The notes below the pieces were generated by a model. That model was not told where the DNA came from and ran no database searches. It saw only the letters and a program-made list of their open reading frames with translations. Of a stretch of 64,000 nt of DNA, positions 17,726 through 27,000 are shown one piece after another (the first letter of the stretch is position 1; every line of letters starts with the position of its first letter). The DNA is from Flavobacterium piscisymbiosum (GTDB taxonomy: Bacteria; Bacteroidota; Bacteroidia; Flavobacteriales; Flavobacteriaceae): contig NZ_JAJJMM010000001.1 of assembly GCF_020905295.1 (NCBI RefSeq), forward strand, positions 4,030,001 to 4,094,000, read 5' to 3'. The translations under genes were made by a program, and so were the position numbers.

Positions 17726-18520
17726 TTAGGACTCGTTAGATGGTTTTCCTATGGTAGCCAAAATACCGCCGTCAACATACACAATATGTCCGTTTACAAA
17801 ATCACTTGCTTTTGAACTCAAAAATATGGCAGCACCTTGTAAATCATCCGGATCTCCCCAGCGTCCTGCAGGGGTTCTACCCATAATAAATTCATTAAAT
17901 GGATGTCCGTTTACACGAATAGGAGCAGTCTGGCTTGTAGCAAAATATCCAGGGCCGATTCCGTTAGTCTGAATATTAAATTTAGCCCATTCTGTAGCCA
18001 TGTTTTTAGTCAGCATTTTTAGTCCGCCTTTTGCTGCAGCATAAGCGCTTACAGAATCTCTTCCCAATTCGCTCATCATGGAGCACATGTTTATGATTTT
18101 TCCGCCTCCGCGTTCAATCATTCCTTTGGCAATAGTTTTAGAAACAATAAAAGGGCCTGTTAAGTCTACTTTTATAACAGCTTCAAAATCGGCAACTTCC
18201 ATTTCTATAATCGGTGTTCTTTTGATGATTCCGGCATTATTGATTAAAATATCGATGGGACCAACTTCGGCTTCAATCTTGTTGATTGCGGCAATTACAG
18301 CAGTTTCATCGGTTACATCAAATAAATAGCCATAGGCTTCGATTCCTTCAGATTTATATTCTGCAATGGCTTTATCTACTGCTTCCTGCGATGAGTGATC
18401 GTTTACTACAATTTTTGCACCTGCATTTCCAAGTCCTTTGGCCATTGCCATTCCCAGACCATGGACTCCTCCTGTAATAAGCGCTGTTTTTCCCGTTAAA
18501 TCAAATAAGTTAATTGACAT
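17726..18520 (-). CDS. kduD: KduD-type short-chain dehydrogenase (2-dehydro-3-deoxygluconate 5-dehydrogenase / gluconate 5-dehydrogenase)
   Basis: 264 residues, a classical SDR: TGGVHGLGMAMAKGL (cofactor loop), NNAG, a catalytic Ser in NMCSMMSE and YAAAK with the Tyr-Lys pair. It is closest to gluconate 5-dehydrogenase/KduD proteins. In glycosaminoglycan loci this enzyme acts on the 4-deoxy-5-keto-uronate that forms after GH88 action (normally after KduI isomerisation), yielding 2-keto-3-deoxygluconate. KduI, KDG kinase and KDPG aldolase are not in the window and must be elsewhere. It sits between the repeat-filled spacer and a hairpin repeat downstream of the DUF4861 gene. Confidence 0.8.
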   Translation of the reverse strand: MSINLFDLTGKTALITGGVHGLGMAMAKGLGNAGAKIVVNDHSSQEAVDKAIAEYKSEGIEAYGYLFDVTDETAVIAAINKIEAEVGPIDILINNAGIIKRTPIIEMEVADFEAVIKVDLTGPFIVSKTIAKGMIERGGGKIINMCSMMSELGRDSVSAYAAAKGGLKMLTKNMATEWAKFNIQTNGIGPGYFATSQTAPIRVNGHPFNEFIMGRTPAGRWGDPDDLQGAAIFLSSKASDFVNGHIVYVDGGILATIGKPSNES

Positions 18521-18554
18521 TTTTTTTAAGTTTTTGGTTATTAGTAATTTTTAT

Positions 18555-18581
18555 CCTGACAGGTTTTTAAAACCTGTCAGG
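18555..18581. repeat. Near-perfect palindromic hairpin element
   Basis: CCTGACAGGTTTT (18555-18567) pairs with 18569-18581. It lies between the DUF4861 stop and the KduD start. Hairpins of this kind are common interspersed repeats in Flavobacterium genomes (from memory). It could also attenuate transcription inside the locus. Confidence 0.6.
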
Positions 18582-18610
18582 TATGTTTTTATTTCTATGG
18601 TTGTGGTTTT

Positions 18611-19741
18611 TTATTTAACACTTATAATCAAAGGATTTTTGAGTTCCTCATTAAAATGATTCAGGTAATCCATCCATTGTTTTGCTGTAGTGATTTTTCC
18701 GGCCTTATCCCAGCATGCGCCAGAATAGTAAATGATTGGCTCCTTGTTTGTGACTGTAGTTTTAGCCAAAAGCTGTTCTTTACTCACCCACATTGTTTTT
18801 GCCGGAGTGGTTAAAATCGTACCCAGACCAGTAGTTCCTTCTTTATCAAAAGCAGGTTCCCAATAGCCCATAATTCCTTGTTGTTCGTTTAAGGAAATAA
18901 TGCCCTGCTTTTCGCGTCTTATTATTCCAACTACAACAGGCATAGGTTCGTTTTGGTCGAAAGTATAGCTGTTTTCAATTTTATTAAGTTGTGAACCGGC
19001 ATCCAGTGAAATGGTTTTTACAGCCTTAACCTTTATTCCTCCTGCATTCCAGGTATCATAAACTAATTGAAAAGTAGAGCGCAAAGGACCATTGTCCAAG
19101 ATTTTCCATTGATGGTAATTGGCAGAATAGCGTATAGTATCTTTTATGTACGGAGCCATATTTCCGGCGCCTAAGGTATAACCTACATGATAATAATCTA
19201 AACCATCGCCATGATCGATATGATATTCATTGCGTTTATAACGATCGTTCAGGACTAATTTATTGGTGCGTTTTACCCAGACATCATAGCCATAAGCGTC
19301 ACCTTCGGTTTTTTCTAAGGCTTTTCCGTAAGCACGAAAAGCAATTTTATCATTTTCCCATGCAAAATCGTCCAAACGTTCCGGTACATAACGCGCATAA
19401 GTTTTAGAAGCAAAGGCTTCAGGTTTACCTTTTTGAATTAGAAGTCTCAGCGATGATTTTGCCTTAATATCAATTTGCACTAATAGATTTTGTATGGAAC
19501 GATTTCCATGATGTTCTAATTGATACGGAACTTGTTTTTTTGTATTGGCGTTAATTACCACAAAATTTGCTGTGTCAATTTGCGGAAAGGAGGAAAGCAC
19601 TGCTGCCCATTTTATGGCTGTTACCGATTCTTTTCGGTCTAAAGCCGAATTATTATGAATGCTGATTGATTTTTTTACCTGAGCCATAGCCATTAAAGGC
19701 AAAACAAAAGCCAGTAAAAAGTGGAGTTTAATTAATTTCAT
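18611..19741 (-). CDS. DUF4861-family exported protein
   Basis: About 376 residues starting MKLIKLHFLLAFVLPLMAMA, a signal peptide; the ATG nine bases upstream is an alternative. The mature part is beta-rich with family-like segments YGYDVWVKRTNKLVLNDRY, HIDHGDGLDYYHVGYTLGAG and DNGPLRSTFQLVYDTW. DUF4861 proteins recur in Bacteroidota loci for uronate-containing polysaccharides, and the fold resembles sugar-binding beta-sandwich enzymes. I know of no firm activity. His/Asp-rich HGDGLDYYH (about 185-193) is the best candidate active or metal site. Its position between the regulator and KduD suggests action on uronate-containing oligosaccharides. Confidence 0.7.
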   Translation of the reverse strand: MKLIKLHFLLAFVLPLMAMAQVKKSISIHNNSALDRKESVTAIKWAAVLSSFPQIDTANFVVINANTKKQVPYQLEHHGNRSIQNLLVQIDIKAKSSLRLLIQKGKPEAFASKTYARYVPERLDDFAWENDKIAFRAYGKALEKTEGDAYGYDVWVKRTNKLVLNDRYKRNEYHIDHGDGLDYYHVGYTLGAGNMAPYIKDTIRYSANYHQWKILDNGPLRSTFQLVYDTWNAGGIKVKAVKTISLDAGSQLNKIENSYTFDQNEPMPVVVGIIRREKQGIISLNEQQGIMGYWEPAFDKEGTTGLGTILTTPAKTMWVSKEQLLAKTTVTNKEPIIYYSGACWDKAGKITTAKQWMDYLNHFNEELKNPLIISVK

Positions 19742-19987
19742 AGGTTGCAATAATTGTAATTTTTAAATATAATTTTTCCTAAAGCCTGCTGAAAAAAGAC
19801 ATAGTTTGAGCTTCCCCAATTCCAAATGTGTTTACTATTTGTATGAGGTGAGATTTTTCAGAATTTGAAAATTCAAATAATTTTAGCCTTTTAAGACTTG
19901 GTTTTAAATGGTTTTAAATGGTTTTAAGGGAAAGGATGAAGTTGATTTTTCATTGTATTAGCAGCTGTTGTGTTGTTTAAAATTTAG

Positions 19988-22900
19988 TTATTCTTTTGGA
20001 TCTTCTATTTTGGCTAAATACTCGCTTGGCATACAACCGTAATGTTGTTTGAATGCTGTCGAAAAATACGACGGCGAATTAAAACCGCACATATACGTAA
20101 TCTGTGCAATGGTGTAGCGTTTACTCTGCATCAATTCTACCGCTTTTTTAAATCGGATTCTTTTTATAAAATCCATTGCAGATTCGCCTGTTATAGCCTT
20201 TAACTTCAAGTAAAGGTTTGATCTGCTCATTCCGATTTCCTTGCTGAATTGATCTACCGAAAACTCAGAATCGGCCAGGTGATCTTCGACAATTTGAATG
20301 GCTTGTTTCAGGAATTCTTCATCGAGTGTATTAAAAGCAATATTCTCAGGAACCATTTCTTTTCCAACAGAATAATATTCTTTTAATCGTTTACGGGAAC
20401 GGAGCAGATTTGTAATTTTCGCAGCCAGTAACGGAGTCGAAAATGGTTTTGTAATATAATCATCGGCACCCATTTCTAAGCCTTTTATCTGTTGGCTGGT
20501 TTCATTTCTGGCTGTTAAAAGCATTAACGGAATATGTGATGTATTGATGTTTTGTTTTACTTTTTTACAAAAGTGTAAACCATCGAGTTCCGGCATCATA
20601 ACATCGCTGATGATTAAATCAAATGGCTGTATTTCTAAAAGATCTAATGCCATTTGCCCGTTATAAGCCGTTGTAACATTGTATATTTTACTAAAATAGT
20701 CCTGCAGATAATCTAAAATCTCCTTATTATCGTCTACAATAAGCAGTTTTATAGGCTGATTGCTGTCGGTTATTTCATTTTCTTCTTCTAATAAAGCATC
20801 TTCATCCAATTCATTATCAGATATAATAGAAAGTTCATATAACGAACTTTCTACTTGCTGATCGTTTTTATAAACCTGATCTGAGATTGGAATGGTTACG
20901 GTAAATGTGCTTCCTTTTTCGGGCGCACTTTCGGCTGTAATTTCGCCATGATGCAGTTCTACCAAGCGCTTTGTAAAAGCCAAACCAACACCGGAACCCA
21001 AATTCATCTCGCGATTGTTTACCTGATAAAAACGATCAAAAACTTTGGACAGATCCTCTTCGCTAATTCCGACCCCCGTGTCAGCGACCTTTATTTGTAC
21101 AGAATCATTTTTCTTAATTAATTCAACGTTAATGCTTTGGCCTGTTTTGGTGTATTTAAAAGCATTAGACAACAAATTAAATAAGATTTTTTCCATTGCG
21201 TCTTTGTCAAAATAGAATGCAAGTTCTGGTTCTTCAGAATGATACGTATAATGAATGCCGTTTTTCTCTGAAAGCGGTTTAAACGATTCGAAAATTTCTT
21301 TTGTAAAACCTACCACATCGCCTTTGCCTACTTTAAGCTGACGTGTTCCCATTTCGGTTTTTCTAAACTCAAATAACTGGTCAACCAAGTTATAAAGTCT
21401 TTTAGCGTTAATGAACATTAATTCATGTTTCTTTTTGGAGATTTTATCTGCAAATGGAATTTTTAATAATTCTTCTAATGGGGCTAAAATCAAGGTTAAA
21501 GGCGTTCTTAATTCATGTGATACATTAGTAAAGAAATCCATTTTTACCTGGTTAATATAGCTTACTCTTTCTTTATCAATACGTTCGAGTTTTAACTGCT
21601 GAACGGCCTTTATTCTTTCTTTTATGATTTTAAAACCAATGTATCCCGCCGTTCCAATAATCGTTAAAAGCAGTAAAGAAAACCAGATAGTTTTGTACCA
21701 TGGCGGCAATATGATGATTTTTAAACTTCTAACAGCACTCATTTCACCATTTGGACCAATTGCCTTGATTTGAAAATTGTATTTTCCGTCAGGCAGATTG
21801 CTGTAGCTCACCTTCAATTCATCAGTTCGTTGCCAGTCTTTATCAAGGCCTTCCAGTTTATAATAATAGTAGGTTCGGTTGGATGAAATGTAATTAAACG
21901 TATTAAAAAATATACTGAATTGTTTGTATTCCGGACCAATTTCAAGTTCGTTTACCTGATCGATATGTTCCTCCAGAATATCGGTTTCATCTCCAACTGC
22001 TACCGTTTTATTTAAAACTTCTAAAGCTGTAAAATTGAGTTTTAAAGGCAGTGGCTGTTGTTTGATCATTGACGGGTAGAAGTACGAGATTCCTTTAATA
22101 CCGCCAAAAAGAAGCATGCCGTCTTTGGCTTTATAAAAAGAATAATCGTTAAATTGTTTGTTTTGTAAACCGTCGCTTTCATCAAAAGTCTGAACAGAAC
22201 CTTTGTCAGGATTAAACTTAATTAGTCCGCTGTTGGTAGAAACCCACAGATTTCCATCATCCGGAATTATTCCGTAAATCGTTTCTTTAACAAAATCATT
22301 CCCGGCTTTAAAACTAACGAATGATTCCTGAGTTTCGTCATACAAACGCAAACCTTCTCTGGTGCCAAGCCAGATTCTGTGCTTTTGATCTTCTGTAATG
22401 CAGTTTATAATATCATCACTTAATTTTCCGTGTCCGATGTTTCCAAATAAAAGAACATCCGGATAAAACAGCGTTACGCCGTTTGTAGTTCCAATCCAGA
22501 TTCTATGTCTGCTGTCTTCAAACAAAAACGTTATATCATCAGAGGTAAGGCGTTTTCCGGCTTTATCTAAGTGAATGTGCGTAAAAGTTTTGGTTTCGGG
22601 ATGAAACTGATCTAATCCTGATCTGGTTCCTACCCAAATGCGGCCTTTGGAATCTTTTAATAAACTGTAAACTAAATCTCCGGCAATTGTATTGGGATTA
22701 TTGTTGTCATGACGAAAACGCTGGACAGAACCACTATTTGGATTAAGCAGATTCAATCCGCCGTTATGAGTTCCTATCAATACATTGCCGTTGTCATCAA
22801 ATTCAATAGCTTTAATATTATTCGAACTTAAACTGTTTGGATTGTTTTCGCTGTTTGAATAATAGGTAATCGTATTGGCATTTTTGTTCCAGTAATTAAG

Positions 22901-24025
22901 CCCTTTATCATTGCTTCCAATCCAGAAATTACCTTTTGTATCTTGTTTGATCACCCCAATTACTTCATCGTTTAAAGAAGGTTTTCCGGAGTTTTGACTC
23001 AACAAATTAAACTTGATATCGTTTTTATGATAATAGTTCAAACCGCCGTAATAAGTTCCTAACCAAATTCCGTTTTGTTTGTCTTTAAAAAAACAGCGAA
23101 CCGAGTTTTGACTAATCGTATATGGCTGTGAAATTTGATGGTAATAATTAGTAAAAGAATTGTTCTTCGGATTGAAAATAGTCAATCCTTTAAAGGTTCC
23201 CATCCAGATATTTCCTTCGGTATCTTTACCAATGCATCTAATATTATTATCGGCAATACTATTGGTTCCAGTAGTGTGCAGCAGGGCAGAAGTCTGTCCG
23301 TTCTCAGCATTATACTGAATCACGCCTTCGCCTTCGGTAGCAGCCCATAGTTTTTTTCCATCAATATAAACGTCGTTGATATAAGGTTTTTTAGCTCCCA
23401 AATCAATTTTAGTTAATTGATGTGTATTGTGTTTCAGTTTAAAAAGACCAACATCGGTTCCTAAAATAATTTGCTGCTGCCAAAGTCCGATGTATGCAAT
23501 TTTCTTGATTTCATGCGAAGATGCATTGAACTTTACAGCCGTAAAATTTTCAGCTTTGGGATTTAGCACAAAAACATCTCCGGCGATAGAAGCGGCCCAT
23601 ATTCTGTGCTCTTTGTCTTCGGTTATAGACGAGATGTACCATTCGCCAATATTTCTTGGCAACTGATAATTTGTAAAACTGTCTGTGTTATAATTATAAA
23701 CGCTAATACCCTGATTTCCGCCAACCCATAATTGCCCTTTATGATCTGTAAATAAGCTGCGTATATAATACGATTGCAAGCTATTCTTTACGTTGTTTAT
23801 TGGTCGGTATACTTTAAAACCCTTGCTGTCATAACGATTTAGTCCGTCCTGGGTTCCTATCCAGATAAAGCCCAAAGTATCCTGCTGAATAGCAAAAACA
23901 GAACTCTGCGACAAGCCTTTGTCAACCGATATATTTCTAAAATATCGATCCTGAACTTGTGCGTAGCTTTTGGCTGCGAAAAGAAGAATGCACAAAAGGG
24001 CAACGACAGCAATCTTTTTTTTCAT
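19988..24025 (-). CDS. Hybrid two-component system regulator (HTCS)
   Basis: About 1,345 residues. The start is placed at 24025 (MKKKIAVVALLCIL, signal peptide) rather than the ORF limit 24079. Order: periplasmic two-component propeller repeats (about 25-690, recurring 'xxIWIGTxxGLxxY' units), Y_Y_Y domain (about 690-760, ending NFQIKAIGPNGE), membrane helix (about 772-795), HisKA with NVSHELRTPLTLIL and phospho-His837, HATPase_c with LLSNAFKYTKTG, receiver with phosphoacceptor Asp1141 (ISDVMMPELDG), and a C-terminal AraC HTH ending in FNSPSYFSTAFKQHYG. Such regulators bind released oligosaccharide in the periplasm and activate the locus directly. Being inside the minus-strand gene run, it likely controls the SusC/D and lyase promoters. 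Confidence 0.95.
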   Translation of the reverse strand: MKKKIAVVALLCILLFAAKSYAQVQDRYFRNISVDKGLSQSSVFAIQQDTLGFIWIGTQDGLNRYDSKGFKVYRPINNVKNSLQSYYIRSLFTDHKGQLWVGGNQGISVYNYNTDSFTNYQLPRNIGEWYISSITEDKEHRIWAASIAGDVFVLNPKAENFTAVKFNASSHEIKKIAYIGLWQQQIILGTDVGLFKLKHNTHQLTKIDLGAKKPYINDVYIDGKKLWAATEGEGVIQYNAENGQTSALLHTTGTNSIADNNIRCIGKDTEGNIWMGTFKGLTIFNPKNNSFTNYYHQISQPYTISQNSVRCFFKDKQNGIWLGTYYGGLNYYHKNDIKFNLLSQNSGKPSLNDEVIGVIKQDTKGNFWIGSNDKGLNYWNKNANTITYYSNSENNPNSLSSNNIKAIEFDDNGNVLIGTHNGGLNLLNPNSGSVQRFRHDNNNPNTIAGDLVYSLLKDSKGRIWVGTRSGLDQFHPETKTFTHIHLDKAGKRLTSDDITFLFEDSRHRIWIGTTNGVTLFYPDVLLFGNIGHGKLSDDIINCITEDQKHRIWLGTREGLRLYDETQESFVSFKAGNDFVKETIYGIIPDDGNLWVSTNSGLIKFNPDKGSVQTFDESDGLQNKQFNDYSFYKAKDGMLLFGGIKGISYFYPSMIKQQPLPLKLNFTALEVLNKTVAVGDETDILEEHIDQVNELEIGPEYKQFSIFFNTFNYISSNRTYYYYKLEGLDKDWQRTDELKVSYSNLPDGKYNFQIKAIGPNGEMSAVRSLKIIILPPWYKTIWFSLLLLTIIGTAGYIGFKIIKERIKAVQQLKLERIDKERVSYINQVKMDFFTNVSHELRTPLTLILAPLEELLKIPFADKISKKKHELMFINAKRLYNLVDQLFEFRKTEMGTRQLKVGKGDVVGFTKEIFESFKPLSEKNGIHYTYHSEEPELAFYFDKDAMEKILFNLLSNAFKYTKTGQSINVELIKKNDSVQIKVADTGVGISEEDLSKVFDRFYQVNNREMNLGSGVGLAFTKRLVELHHGEITAESAPEKGSTFTVTIPISDQVYKNDQQVESSLYELSIISDNELDEDALLEEENEITDSNQPIKLLIVDDNKEILDYLQDYFSKIYNVTTAYNGQMALDLLEIQPFDLIISDVMMPELDGLHFCKKVKQNINTSHIPLMLLTARNETSQQIKGLEMGADDYITKPFSTPLLAAKITNLLRSRKRLKEYYSVGKEMVPENIAFNTLDEEFLKQAIQIVEDHLADSEFSVDQFSKEIGMSRSNLYLKLKAITGESAMDFIKRIRFKKAVELMQSKRYTIAQITYMCGFNSPSYFSTAFKQHYGCMPSEYLAKIEDPKE

Positions 24026-24196
24026 GAAATTAGTATTATAATTATTTTTTGTATGCTTTACTTTTTTTTTAAAACACATAGGAATATAGCTTTTTAGTCA
24101 CTAAAAAAAGACCTTCCCTTATTTTAAACCCACACAAGTAACTATGTGAAGGAAATGTATTTCTTTTAAATATCCTTTTTTATAGTATATAATAAT

Positions 24197-24215
24197 CTAT
24201 GTTTCTATGTGTTTA
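24197..24215 (+). repeat. Dispersed 19-bp element, copy 3
   Basis: CTATGTTTCTATGTGTTTA, identical to the core copies near 17503 and 52287 (the latter inverted). It lies between the HTCS gene and the PL15-like lyase gene; that 279-bp spacer holds nothing else recognisable. Confidence 0.65.
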
Positions 24216-24304
24216 ATTTTTTACTACGAATTATATTCACTCTTATTTTTGAAATAATAGAAATTCACCTCTAATTTATAGAAAAACTAAACATCTTATT
24301 CTTT

Positions 24305-26980
24305 TTAATTTTTATCGTATTTGGCAACATCCGGCAATTCGTCTATGGCTTCTTGTTTATTAACTTTATTATCATCAATTTGTAACAAAACAGAACTTCC
24401 TGTAACTTTAGGAGTATATGCTTTTCCTTCAAATTTAATAGGCAGATTTCCGTAGCTAAAGAGTGATTTTGCCGTTTTGCCCGAAACTTGTAAAGCAGCA
24501 GGTTTTTCTCCGTCTAATTGCACCTGAATATTCCAGTCTCCAACTTGTAAATTTGATAAACCGCTGTTGTTTGAGATGGTTTTAATCACTTCTGTTTTGC
24601 CGTCTTTAACTTGTATAATCGTTAAAAATCTAAATTTTTGTTTTGCTTCAGATGTGATTCCGGCATGCCATTGATCTTTAAAATCTTTAATCTGACCTTC
24701 GTCATTGGTTACTTTATTCCAGTTTACGGCAGGTTCGAAAAACTGATTATGAACTGCCATTTTTAGCGGACTATTGGCAAAAACGCTTGCATTTACATTT
24801 CCTAAATCTGTTTTTACAATGAAGTTTTGCTGTTTGGCTTTCGCCGAATTTTCTCCCTGAATCTCGTAATACGGACAATGAAACTGAGTTGTCCATTTTA
24901 CCGGATTTTTAGCTTCCAGTTCATCGTATAATACAATATAACCGCCTTCTAATTGCAGCATGTGTCTGCGATACAAAGTTACGCCAGATTCTCCATAACC
25001 GTTTTCTTTGCTTGGTACAACATTAATTTGTTTGAATCTGCCTAGCCAGAAATCACTTTTGATTTCTCCGTATGCATTACTGGCATCTCCCAAGGCATAT
25101 TGAATTTGTTTTCCGGAAATAGCTCTCGGAATCCATCCGTAACCTTCTTCACCAAGTTTCTGATTCAAACTATCAGCCAAAATCGTATTGTAAGCTTTTG
25201 ATGTTCTGTAATACAAAAGATTGTGCTTGTCGCTAAAGTTGCTGTAATAACCTGTTCCGCCAAAGAGTACTTTTCCTTTGTAATTGATTGTAAAAGCATT
25301 TTGCGAGGCATGTCCATGTCCTGAAGATCCAAACGGACTGCTGAATAAATAGCTGCTTAAGGTTTTATCGGCTTTAGCCAAATTTTCGTGCATGGCGACG
25401 ACACCAACATCGCCAAATTTGCGTGTTTTTGGTAAATCTGAAGGCGAAGTTGCAGGTAAATTTTTGTTTGGTTTGTAATTCAATAATCTAAAGAATAAGA
25501 AATCATCTGTACCGTGATAATAGCTTGGATAGTCTCTTTTTATTTCGCTTACATACCAGTTTAAGTACGGATTATTCATTTTATAAGTCAGGGCATCGGC
25601 AAACCAGGCTTCGCCTTTTACGATGTATGGAATATTTTCCCACATATCGCCAATTGCTGTACTTGCAGCGTTGTTTGGATGCGTGTACATCATATAATAC
25701 GGAAGATTTTGCATCCATGGTAATTTAAAATAATCGACTCCGCTAAAATCGCCAAACATTTGCGACAAGTAAATTATCGATTTAAAGTTGACTCTAAAAT
25801 AGCCGTTTCCTTCATGCCAGCCGCCATCTGTAGTACCTAAAACCGGAAAACGTGCCGACCAGACTTCGTACATATAAGTAAGCCATTCTTTGGCCTCCGG
25901 AACATCATTAATTACGGCAACTGTAGCTATTGCTAAGTTGCGTAAGGTAATCTGCCAAACATGATTATCGCTTACATGCAGTTCAAAACGATTTGGTAAA
26001 TGACTATAAACACGTTTCGCCCTGATGGTAATGATATTTTTGAATGTTTCTTTTTCCTGCGGTGTCAAAAATTGATATCCGGCATCATAAAACCAGCCTA
26101 ATGCTTCGAGTACGGCACCGCTTGTAAAATCATCGCCAGTTGCCAGTCCGTCAGGGTTCATGTTGGCAATGTTCAGGGCTCTGCGTTTCGCATCCTGAAT
26201 AAAACGTTCGTCTTTAGTCAATTGATAAGCGATGCATAAATTACGAACCGGATTCCCGACAGCATCACCAAAACCATGATACATTCTTTCTACAATGATC
26301 TTTTTCTCTAGTTTGTTTTTACCTGTGGTATCAATTACTCTTTGCGGTTTTTCGGTAGGAAGCGGTGCCAGCATTAGTTTTTCCGCGAAAGCGATAAACT
26401 TTTTAGCTTCAGGATTATCTAGATTGTTTTTGTAAAAATCGTCGCCAATACGGTTCATATCCCATAAAAGCGGATGCGATCCTTCATTGCGTTTTAAAAC
26501 TTCGCTTATTGGCGGAGAAACTTTTTCATTTGCATATTTTGCATCAACTGCAAAGTTGTAAACAGGCGACCATGTCCATTGATTGCTTCCTTTTAAGGCA
26601 TAAGCATATTTCCAGTACCATTTTCCGGGTTTCAGAGCCTGATGAAGCGGATAAACCGCCCAGCGCTGTTCTGCACTTGCAATTAAATCTTTGATGAAAT
26701 TTTGATCGCTTGCCAGCATTATTTTATAACGGACGTTTCCAATATTTGGATCTTCGGGAATGTCACTGCCGCTTTCCATTGGTTTAACCATTTCTTTGCC
26801 GTTGGTTGCAGGCCAAAGCAGAGCAGGAGCATTGGTAGGAACCGTAATTCCGTTTACAGGATAAGGCCATTCGCGAACTCTGGAATGGAGTTTTTCTGCC
26901 GTTAGTTTTAGCGTTGCAGACTGCTGGCTGAAAACAGTAACCGTTGTAAAGAATAGTATTAATGCAATTATATTTTTCAT
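24305..26980 (-). CDS. DUF4962/heparinase II-III family lyase (PL15-like, possible exo-heparinase)
   Basis: 891 residues. Signal peptide about 1-19 (TVFSQ), an N-terminal DUF4962-type region (about 20-150, with WPYPVNGITVPTNAPALLWP), an (alpha/alpha) toroid (about 150-500, HVSDNHVWQITLRNLAIAT and DGGWHEGNGYFRVNFKSI with candidate Tyr) and a heparinase II/III-like beta-sandwich (about 520-870, GSSGHGHASQNAFTINYKGK with candidate His). The layout matches Bacteroides exo-acting heparin lyases of PL15. It probably trims unsaturated disaccharides from heparin/heparan chains in the periplasm. A role on another uronic polymer cannot be excluded, but sulfatase, PL12 and GH88 neighbours favour heparin. 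Confidence 0.75.
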   Translation of the reverse strand: MKNIIALILFFTTVTVFSQQSATLKLTAEKLHSRVREWPYPVNGITVPTNAPALLWPATNGKEMVKPMESGSDIPEDPNIGNVRYKIMLASDQNFIKDLIASAEQRWAVYPLHQALKPGKWYWKYAYALKGSNQWTWSPVYNFAVDAKYANEKVSPPISEVLKRNEGSHPLLWDMNRIGDDFYKNNLDNPEAKKFIAFAEKLMLAPLPTEKPQRVIDTTGKNKLEKKIIVERMYHGFGDAVGNPVRNLCIAYQLTKDERFIQDAKRRALNIANMNPDGLATGDDFTSGAVLEALGWFYDAGYQFLTPQEKETFKNIITIRAKRVYSHLPNRFELHVSDNHVWQITLRNLAIATVAVINDVPEAKEWLTYMYEVWSARFPVLGTTDGGWHEGNGYFRVNFKSIIYLSQMFGDFSGVDYFKLPWMQNLPYYMMYTHPNNAASTAIGDMWENIPYIVKGEAWFADALTYKMNNPYLNWYVSEIKRDYPSYYHGTDDFLFFRLLNYKPNKNLPATSPSDLPKTRKFGDVGVVAMHENLAKADKTLSSYLFSSPFGSSGHGHASQNAFTINYKGKVLFGGTGYYSNFSDKHNLLYYRTSKAYNTILADSLNQKLGEEGYGWIPRAISGKQIQYALGDASNAYGEIKSDFWLGRFKQINVVPSKENGYGESGVTLYRRHMLQLEGGYIVLYDELEAKNPVKWTTQFHCPYYEIQGENSAKAKQQNFIVKTDLGNVNASVFANSPLKMAVHNQFFEPAVNWNKVTNDEGQIKDFKDQWHAGITSEAKQKFRFLTIIQVKDGKTEVIKTISNNSGLSNLQVGDWNIQVQLDGEKPAALQVSGKTAKSLFSYGNLPIKFEGKAYTPKVTGSSVLLQIDDNKVNKQEAIDELPDVAKYDKN

Positions 26981-27000
26981 AAATTTTTCTTTTAACCCAA

